20,525 nucleotides of DNA from NCBI GenBank assembly GCA_902406105.1, contig CABPCP010000055.1, positions 1 to 20,525 of the forward strand, written 5' to 3'. Position numbers and translations under genes: made by a program. The notes under the pieces were generated by a model. The model searched no databases, was not told the DNA's origin, and saw nothing but the letters and a program-made list of their open reading frames with translations. Below are positions 6,891 through 12,011 of this stretch, piece after piece. Positions within the stretch are counted from its first letter, which is position 1. The number at the start of each line of letters is the position of its first letter. Origin of the DNA: an uncultured Mordavella sp. (GTDB lineage: Bacteria; Bacillota; Clostridia; Lachnospirales; Lachnospiraceae).

Positions 6891-8795
6891 ATGGGAGCAG
6901 CAGAGTATGAGAAAGCATATAAACTTGGAAAGAAAGAATATCAGCATCGGATGATGAAAGGGCTGCCGCCGACATTGAAGGTGCTGGATGATATTCTTCC
7001 GGCAAAAGGAAGCTTTAAGGAAGTGCCTCTGGGGGTGGTCCAGATTCCGATGAAACAGATCGTAGGTACCAAGACGGGAGGAAGGAGCAGCGCTTTCGCG
7101 GCTAATTTTATGCCGATCTTAAGAGAGAATACGGAATTTGCCCATAAGTGGTCCTATCTGAGTACCGCCCATGAGAATGAAGGAATCCGTGACCCCATCA
7201 AAGCCTACGAATACATGAACCAATTTTATGTAGAAGAGGGAAATAAACGGGTCAGTGTCATGAAGTATTACGGGGTAGTTTCGGTTCCCGGTTCTGTGAC
7301 GAGGATTATTCCCAAACGGACAGATGAGAAGGAAAATAAGATTTATTACGAGTTCCTGGATTTCTATGAAGCTTCCAAGATTAATTACATCTGGTTCAGC
7401 AAGGAGGGGAGTTTTAAGAAACTGCAGAAAGCGGTAGGAAAAGAGCCGGGCGAGGTATGGAATGAGGAAGAGAAGCTGAATTTTAGTTCTCTGTACTCCC
7501 GGTTTGAAATGGAATATGAGGACAAAGGCGGTGAGAAACTTTCGATCACTGCCGGAGATGCCTTTCTTGCCCTGCTTACCCTCTATGATTATGGGACACT
7601 GCAAGAGATGACGACCAGTGAACTGCGCACACGGATCAGCAAGAGCTGGGAAGAATTCGAGCTTTTAGAAGAAGATCAGAAGATCGATCTGAAAATGAAT
7701 CCAGACAGTGAGAAGAAACCGCTTCTTGGCCGGCTGTTTTCGCCGGGGACGCAGAAACAGAAAATCGCCTTCCTCTATGAGAAGACGCCAGGCACTTCCG
7801 CGTGGACATACGCCCATGAACTGGGAAGACTCCATTTGGAAGAACGGTTCCCAGAAGAAGTGCAGACGATGGCTTACTCCGGAATTACGAAGGAAACCGC
7901 GGATGAGGCTTTAAAAGACGCTATTTCCAAAGGATGCAATTTGATTTTTACCACAACGCCGGCCTTTATTCAGGCCAGTGTGAAGGCGGCTATTGACGCG
8001 CCGGAAGTGCGGATCGTAAACTGTTCTCTGAATATTTCTCACAGATACATCCGGACTTATTATGCCAGGATGTATGAGGCCAAATTCCTGATGGGAGCCG
8101 TTGCCGGAGCTATGGCGGAAAATGACCGGCTGGCTTATATCGCGGATTATCCTATCTTTGGAGAGATCGCGAATATCAATGCCTTCGCCTTGGGAGCTAA
8201 GATGATCAATCCAAGGGCCAAGGTGTATCTGGAGTGGTCCACCAGGAAAGGCTGCAATGTATACGATCGGATCAGGGATATCTGGGTAGACTGTGTTTCC
8301 GGGAAAGACATGGTCATTCCAGAGGAATCTTCCAGGTATTTTGGACTCTACCGGCTGGATGGAGATTATCCGAGAAACCTGGCTATGCCTTTGTGGCATT
8401 GGGGCAGGTTCTATGAACAGATGATCCGGAAGATCATGGACGGCACCTGGAAATACGATGATAAGAATTCTTCTGTAAAAGCGATCAATTACTGGTGGGG
8501 TATGTCCTCGGGAGTAGTTGATATCATCTGTTCCCAGAATCTTCCTCTGGAAACAAAGAAACTGACAGAAGTTCTTCGCCATGCTATCAGTACGGGAGAG
8601 TTTCATCCTTTTTCTGGGATCTTATATTCTCAGGCCGGACAGATACAGGATGAATCCTGGAAATCTCTTTCAGCGGAGGAGATCATCAATATGGACTGGC
8701 TGGCAGATAATATCATCGGAACGATCCCGACGGAGGACGAACTGATAGACAGCGCCAAGACGGTGGTTTGGGAGCAGGGCGTCCGGAAGAATTAG
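6891..8795 (+). CDS. Cytosolic protein joining a ParB-like N-terminal domain to a BMP-type ligand-binding domain
   Basis: A 634-residue protein. Residues about 288-600 resemble the basic membrane protein (BMP/PnrA/Med) periplasmic-binding fold: KIAFLYEK, then TTTPAFIQASVKAA, YYARMYEAKFLMGAVAGAMAE and IADYPIFGEIANINAFALGA, which correspond to the nucleoside-binding core of BMP proteins. There is no signal peptide or lipobox, so it is cytosolic, unlike transporter-linked BMP proteins. Residues about 47-140 contain PLGVVQIPMKQIVGT, DPIKAYEY and FYVEEGNKRVSVMKYYG. This is the layout of ParB/Srx-type domains, whose GxxR motif binds nucleotide. The middle (about 195-285) is unassigned. ATG 6891 is supported by AAGGAGG at 6879-6885. 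The architecture suggests a ligand-responsive regulator or enzyme; this is inference. The BMP part is fairly secure; the ParB-like part is moderate. Confidence 0.78.
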   Translation: MGAAEYEKAYKLGKKEYQHRMMKGLPPTLKVLDDILPAKGSFKEVPLGVVQIPMKQIVGTKTGGRSSAFAANFMPILRENTEFAHKWSYLSTAHENEGIRDPIKAYEYMNQFYVEEGNKRVSVMKYYGVVSVPGSVTRIIPKRTDEKENKIYYEFLDFYEASKINYIWFSKEGSFKKLQKAVGKEPGEVWNEEEKLNFSSLYSRFEMEYEDKGGEKLSITAGDAFLALLTLYDYGTLQEMTTSELRTRISKSWEEFELLEEDQKIDLKMNPDSEKKPLLGRLFSPGTQKQKIAFLYEKTPGTSAWTYAHELGRLHLEERFPEEVQTMAYSGITKETADEALKDAISKGCNLIFTTTPAFIQASVKAAIDAPEVRIVNCSLNISHRYIRTYYARMYEAKFLMGAVAGAMAENDRLAYIADYPIFGEIANINAFALGAKMINPRAKVYLEWSTRKGCNVYDRIRDIWVDCVSGKDMVIPEESSRYFGLYRLDGDYPRNLAMPLWHWGRFYEQMIRKIMDGTWKYDDKNSSVKAINYWWGMSSGVVDIICSQNLPLETKKLTEVLRHAISTGEFHPFSGILYSQAGQIQDESWKSLSAEEIINMDWLADNIIGTIPTEDELIDSAKTVVWEQGVRKN

Positions 8796-8844
8796 GACGG
8801 AAGAGCCTGCTATAACACTATAGAATAAAGGAACAAATAGATTT

Positions 8845-9465
8845 ATGAGGATACTTGCGATCGCGGACGAAGAATCCGCGTATCTGTGGGATTATTTTGA
8901 AAAAAGTAAGCTGAAGGGGATCGATCTGATCATCTCCTGCGGAGATTTGGATCCCCACTATCTTTCCTTTCTGGCAACGTTTACATCTGTGCCGATTTTA
9001 TACGTGCACGGAAATCATGACGAGACCTATAAAGAGACACCGCCGGATGGCTGTATCTGTATCGACGATAAGATTTTTGTCTATCGGGGAGTCAGAATCC
9101 TTGGATTAGGCGGTTCCATGCGGTATAAAAACGGTACGTATCAGTATACGGAATGGGGGATGCGGCACAGAGTCAGAAAATTGTGGTTCCAATTACTGCG
9201 AAGAAGGGGATTTGACATCCTGGTCACCCATGCCCCGGCCTATCAGCTAAATGACGGCAGGGACCTTCCCCATCAGGGATTTAAAGTATTTCTTGCGCTG
9301 ATGGAGAAATATAAGCCTCGTTTCTTTCTTCACGGCCATGTGCATATGTCCTATGGAAGAAAGCATAAACGGTATGATAAATATCAGGATACCCATGTGA
9401 TCAATGCGTTTGAGCGGTGTGTTTTTGATTATGAAGATGAGAAACTGGAAGAACATCTCCGATAG
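8845..9465 (+). CDS. Calcineurin-like metallophosphoesterase
   Basis: A 206-residue cytosolic phosphoesterase. Four of the five metal-binding blocks are clear: GDLD (33-36), GNHDE (56-60), THAP (128-131) and HGHVH (163-167). The first block, normally DxH, reads ADEES here: D8 is present but the usual histidine is E10, so one metal ligand may be changed. The natural substrate is unknown; similar small proteins act on cyclic nucleotides, phosphodiesters or protein phosphates. The start at ATG 8845 has AAAGGA about 12 bases upstream, a loose spacing. It lies 49 bases after the BMP-fusion gene and 12 bases before the DUF3592-type gene, probably in one operon. Confidence 0.88.
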   Translation: MRILAIADEESAYLWDYFEKSKLKGIDLIISCGDLDPHYLSFLATFTSVPILYVHGNHDETYKETPPDGCICIDDKIFVYRGVRILGLGGSMRYKNGTYQYTEWGMRHRVRKLWFQLLRRRGFDILVTHAPAYQLNDGRDLPHQGFKVFLALMEKYKPRFFLHGHVHMSYGRKHKRYDKYQDTHVINAFERCVFDYEDEKLEEHLR

Positions 9466-9477
9466 GAGGGAGAAATT

Positions 9478-10041
9478 ATGGATTGGAATGTGTTTTGGGG
9501 TTTGTGGTGTTTGGCATTTGCCATTGCTGTCTGGATCTGCGGTTGGGCATGCTGTTTTCGGAAACTGGGGAGAGAGAAGCGGTGCCATATGCGAACGACG
9601 GGACGAGTGATCCGCTACTCGGCCGTTAGGCAGGGCGGGGTTCATATCCCTCTGGCAGAATATGCGGCGGAGGGAAGGACATATAAGGTCGCGGGTCCAA
9701 AATTCCGCAGCATCGTCACAACCTCGGTCGTTTCGCCCCGACAGCCGGTGGCGGTAAGATATGAGACAAATCTGACGACACGGGAGGAACTTCCAAAAAG
9801 CCTGAGGATCAAAGAATATAGAAACAGTATCGCAAGTGCCGCGGTCTCGCCTTTGGCCCAGTTATATCCAGTGGGGTCCCTGGTGGATGTATACTATAAC
9901 CCGAGGCGGCCCAAAGAAGCATTTGTACAGCGGTTTGAGGGAGTCAGCCCTGTTCTTATCATACTTTTTATCGTCTTTGGGATCCTCATAACGGGGCTGG
10001 CTTTTGGAATCCTGCTGGGTCCGGAAATTGTGATGCGGTGA
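9478..10041 (+). CDS. DUF3592-type membrane protein
   Basis: A 187-residue protein with one hydrophobic segment at each end (about residues 4-27 and 157-180) and a ~125-residue soluble domain between them. The central domain has the DUF3592 layout: TTGRVIRYS, a segment about an externally supplied signal (PLAEYAAEGRTYKV), then VGSLVDVYYNPRRPKEAFV, the conserved G..V.VyYNP..P hallmark. Function is unknown for the family. AGGAGGG sits just upstream of ATG 9478. It appears to be the last gene of the plus-strand run that begins at cysK; a strong hairpin follows at 10088-10126. Topology (soluble domain in or out) is not resolved. Confidence 0.75.
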   Translation: MDWNVFWGLWCLAFAIAVWICGWACCFRKLGREKRCHMRTTGRVIRYSAVRQGGVHIPLAEYAAEGRTYKVAGPKFRSIVTTSVVSPRQPVAVRYETNLTTREELPKSLRIKEYRNSIASAAVSPLAQLYPVGSLVDVYYNPRRPKEAFVQRFEGVSPVLIILFIVFGILITGLAFGILLGPEIVMR

Positions 10042-10066
10042 TGGAAGACAGACAGCAGGTTTTCGG

Positions 10067-10095
10067 TTGACAAATATAAAAATAGAACATAAAAT
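10067..10095 (+). promoter_or_regulatory. Promoter of the toxin-antitoxin remnant
   Basis: TTGACA (10067-10072) and TAAAAT (10090-10095) are 17 bases apart. The -10 box lies inside the left arm of the inverted repeat at 10088-10126, so a bound repressor would block it. Confidence 0.7.
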
Positions 10096-10126
10096 AAAAT
10101 TACCTAACAGGTAATTTTATTTTATG
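10088..10126. promoter_or_regulatory. Perfect inverted repeat, probable autoregulatory operator of the HigA-like antitoxin
   Basis: Two exact 18-base arms (10088-10105 and 10109-10126) flank a 3-base AAC spacer; the core is TTACCT-AAC-AGGTAA. It overlaps the -10 box and transcription start of the promoter at 10067-10095, the classic site for repression by an HTH antitoxin. It can also fold into a strong RNA hairpin with a U-rich 3' arm and may help end upstream transcription from the DUF3592-type gene. Both roles are inference; the palindrome is directly visible. Confidence 0.65.
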
Positions 10127-10137
10127 AGGAGATAGGG

Positions 10138-10409
10138 TTGGAAATTGAATACGCATCTGACAAAGTGAAATTATAGTGTACAAGTGTAAAGGCTGCAAAT
10201 AAACTTTTTGGTGGCAATAAAGCATTGACTGTAAATTTGTTGGCGAGAATAAATGCTCTTGCCAATGCGGATAATATCAAAGATATCATCTGCCAGCCTG
10301 CTTTTAGATTTCATGCTCTTAAAAATCATATGAACCCTGCAATATTGACGAGATAGCAGAAATTGTAAGAGTTGTAGAAATTATGGAGGTGAGTAAGCAT
10401 TATGAATAA
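10138..10409 (+). pseudogene. Degraded HigB-type (RelE/ParE superfamily) toxin gene
   Basis: Reading from TTG 10138 (AGGAGAT upstream at 10127-10133) gives LEIEYASDKVKL, a TAG at 10174-10176, then CTSVKAANKLFGG, LLARINALANADNIKDII and FRFHALKN. This closely resembles the killer-toxin family paired with HigA-type antitoxins. Around 10324-10332 the sequence jumps from FHALKN straight to a conserved C-terminal NP(C)NIDEIAE block, so about 30 codons seem to be missing. Between 10338 and 10341 one base is lost, and the ending NIDEIAEIVRVVEIMEV continues in another frame to TAA at 10407-10409, overlapping the antitoxin start by 8 bases as in intact toxin-antitoxin operons. Three lesions make it non-functional. 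This region contains no other gene. The size of the deletion is judged from family memory. Confidence 0.75.
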
Positions 10410-11481
10410 TTACATTGAATGTAATGATAAGATTGCTTTTCATCCAGGATATTACATTAAAGAAATTGTCGAACAAAGCGGACTTACTCAAGAAGATTTT
10501 GCTAAGAGGTTAGATACCACACCTAAGAATCTTAGTTTGCTGATTCGTGGGGAACAAAGCCTTTCTATTGATATTTCAATGAAGCTCTCCAGAATGTTAG
10601 GAACAAGTGTTGATTACTGGCTGTGGCTGCAGAATACTTATGAGGCTTTGGTTGCGGAATTTAAGTCAGAAGAGGAATTGGAAAAAGAGCGGGCTGTATT
10701 TAAATATTTTGATTATAAATATTTTAGAGATAATTATGGTCTGCCAGATTTGCCGAGGAAAAAGGAAGAGCAGATTAAACAAGTTAGAAAATTTCTTAAT
10801 GTTGCAACGCTTTCGGTATTTACGAAACGAGATATGACGGTTAATTTTAGAAAATCAGCAGAGGAAATTACAGAAGGAAATATTGTTAAAGCGAATGTAA
10901 TGGTTCAAATTGCAATCAATAAAACTCTTAAGACAGAAGCACCTAAATTTAATAAAAAGAAATTTGAAACGGCAGCGGAATATGCGTTGACCTTAACAAA
11001 AGATCATGAGGGATTTTATCCGTTGCTTCGCAGAGCTTTTCTTGAAGCAGGTGTTGTGCTTGTGATATTGCCAAATATTTCTGGCTCAAAAACAAATGGC
11101 GCAACAAAAAAAGTTGGTGATAATATTATGTTGATGGTAAACGATAGAAGATTGAATGCGGATTCGTTTTGGTTTACGCTTTTTCATGAAATCGGACATA
11201 TTGTCAATGGAGATTATGGCATTTCATTTGAAAAAGAAACAGGGGAAAAAGAGGCAGATGCCAATCGTTATGCATCGGATCATTTGATCCCTCCTGAGCG
11301 TTATCATGATTTTTTGTCAAAAAAGAAATTTGATCTTCAGGCTATAAAAGCGTTTGCAAAAGAGATCGACCGCGATCCCGGAATCATTCTTGGGAGATTG
11401 CAAAATGATGGAATTGTTCGATTTGATGATTGTATGATGAGCTCACTGCGCCATAAATATAAAGTGAAAATGGTATTTTGA
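10402..11481 (+). CDS. HigA-like HTH antitoxin fused to an ImmA/IrrE-type metallopeptidase domain
   Basis: A 359-residue protein. Residues about 14-76 form an XRE helix-turn-helix of the HigA/VapI type (HPGYYIKEIVEQSGLTQEDFAKRL, then the recognition-helix region TTPKNLSLLIRG). Residues about 200-335 form a zinc-peptidase-like domain with HEIGH at 262-266 and a likely third ligand E284 in EKEADANRYA, as in ImmA/IrrE proteins. In intact systems it would neutralise the upstream HigB toxin and repress the operon; here the toxin is broken, so it is an orphan regulator. The start at ATG 10402 is supported by GGAGGTGAG upstream. Codons are strongly AT-biased (AAA, AAT, ATT, TTT), unlike flanking genes, indicating transfer. 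A terminator follows. Confidence 0.85.
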   Translation: MNNYIECNDKIAFHPGYYIKEIVEQSGLTQEDFAKRLDTTPKNLSLLIRGEQSLSIDISMKLSRMLGTSVDYWLWLQNTYEALVAEFKSEEELEKERAVFKYFDYKYFRDNYGLPDLPRKKEEQIKQVRKFLNVATLSVFTKRDMTVNFRKSAEEITEGNIVKANVMVQIAINKTLKTEAPKFNKKKFETAAEYALTLTKDHEGFYPLLRRAFLEAGVVLVILPNISGSKTNGATKKVGDNIMLMVNDRRLNADSFWFTLFHEIGHIVNGDYGISFEKETGEKEADANRYASDHLIPPERYHDFLSKKKFDLQAIKAFAKEIDRDPGIILGRLQNDGIVRFDDCMMSSLRHKYKVKMVF

Positions 11482-11523
11482 TTAAGAAGTGTTAATTTGT
11501 ACCATGAATAAAATAATAAAGAT

Positions 11524-11580
11524 AAAAAGCTGTCAGATCGTGATCATATCACATAGGAAAACTGGCAGTTTTTTCTTTTT
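11524..11580 (+). terminator. Terminator of the antitoxin gene
   Basis: The stem 11524-11536 (AAAAAGCTGTCAG) pairs with 11562-11574 (CTGGCAGTTTTTT) over 13 positions with two G-T wobbles. A small inner GTGAT/ATCAC hairpin lies in the loop, and a T-rich tract follows. It ends the AT-rich patch. Confidence 0.75.
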
Positions 11581-11608
11581 AAAAGAGAATAATTCTCAAA
11601 AGAAACCA

Positions 11609-11637
11609 TTGACATATACCCTGGCGGGGTATATAAT
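11609..11637 (+). promoter_or_regulatory. Consensus promoter of the csoR-copA operon
   Basis: TTGACA (11609-11614) and TATAAT (11632-11637) are both perfect and 17 bases apart, a strong promoter that would need tight repression. The CsoR operator occupies the whole spacer. Confidence 0.88.
11614..11634. promoter_or_regulatory. CsoR operator
   Basis: ATATACCC-N5-GGGTATAT is an inverted repeat centred between the -35 and -10 boxes. Its core (TACCC, short spacer, GGGGTA) matches the published Bacillus and Listeria CsoR box (TACCC, four bases, GGGGGTA pattern). Apo-CsoR bound here would block RNA polymerase; Cu(I) would release it. Confidence 0.85.
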
Positions 11638-11660
11638 CATCCGTGAAATGAGGTGAAAAA

Positions 11661-11972
11661 ATGGAAGAAAAAAAGGAAACAAAAGATTGCTGTCACCGGA
11701 CGAAAGAACGGTCAGATAAGGAATACAAGGACCTGTTAAACCGATTGAACCGGATCGAGGGACAGGTGAGGGGAATTAAAAAGATGGTGGAGCAGGATGC
11801 CTACTGCCCGGAGATCCTGATCCAGGTATCCGCGGCAAACGCCGCGCTCAACAGTTTTACAAAGGTGCTTTTGGCAAACCATATCCGTACCTGTGTGGCG
11901 GAGGATATCCGGGAAGGAAAGGAAGAGACGATCGACGAACTGGTGAATGTCCTGCAGAAGCTTATGAAATAA
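11661..11972 (+). CDS. csoR: Copper-sensing transcriptional repressor CsoR
   Basis: An all-helical DUF156-family repressor of 103 residues that binds Cu(I) and then leaves the operator. The copper ligands are C49, H74 and C78, spaced exactly as in M. tuberculosis CsoR (C36, H61, C65). The N-terminal helix has the family signature RLNRIEGQVRGIKKMVE (28-44). A CCH triplet at 10-12 in the flexible N-terminus is not part of the known site. It sits directly behind its own operator and 39 bases before copA, so it represses itself and the pump. RcnR/FrmR relatives use other ligand sets, so copper is the best fit. Start ATG 11661 follows GAGGTG. Confidence 0.93.
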   Translation: MEEKKETKDCCHRTKERSDKEYKDLLNRLNRIEGQVRGIKKMVEQDAYCPEILIQVSAANAALNSFTKVLLANHIRTCVAEDIREGKEETIDELVNVLQKLMK

Positions 11973-12011
11973 TGTTGGAGTGATTCGTTCATAGAAAGAA
12001 GGTGCAGACCT

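Noticed and set aside
7911..8606. Minus-strand open frame of 231 codons within the BMP-fusion gene
   Set aside because: Antisense shadow of a well-supported gene; no motif and no Shine-Dalgarno.
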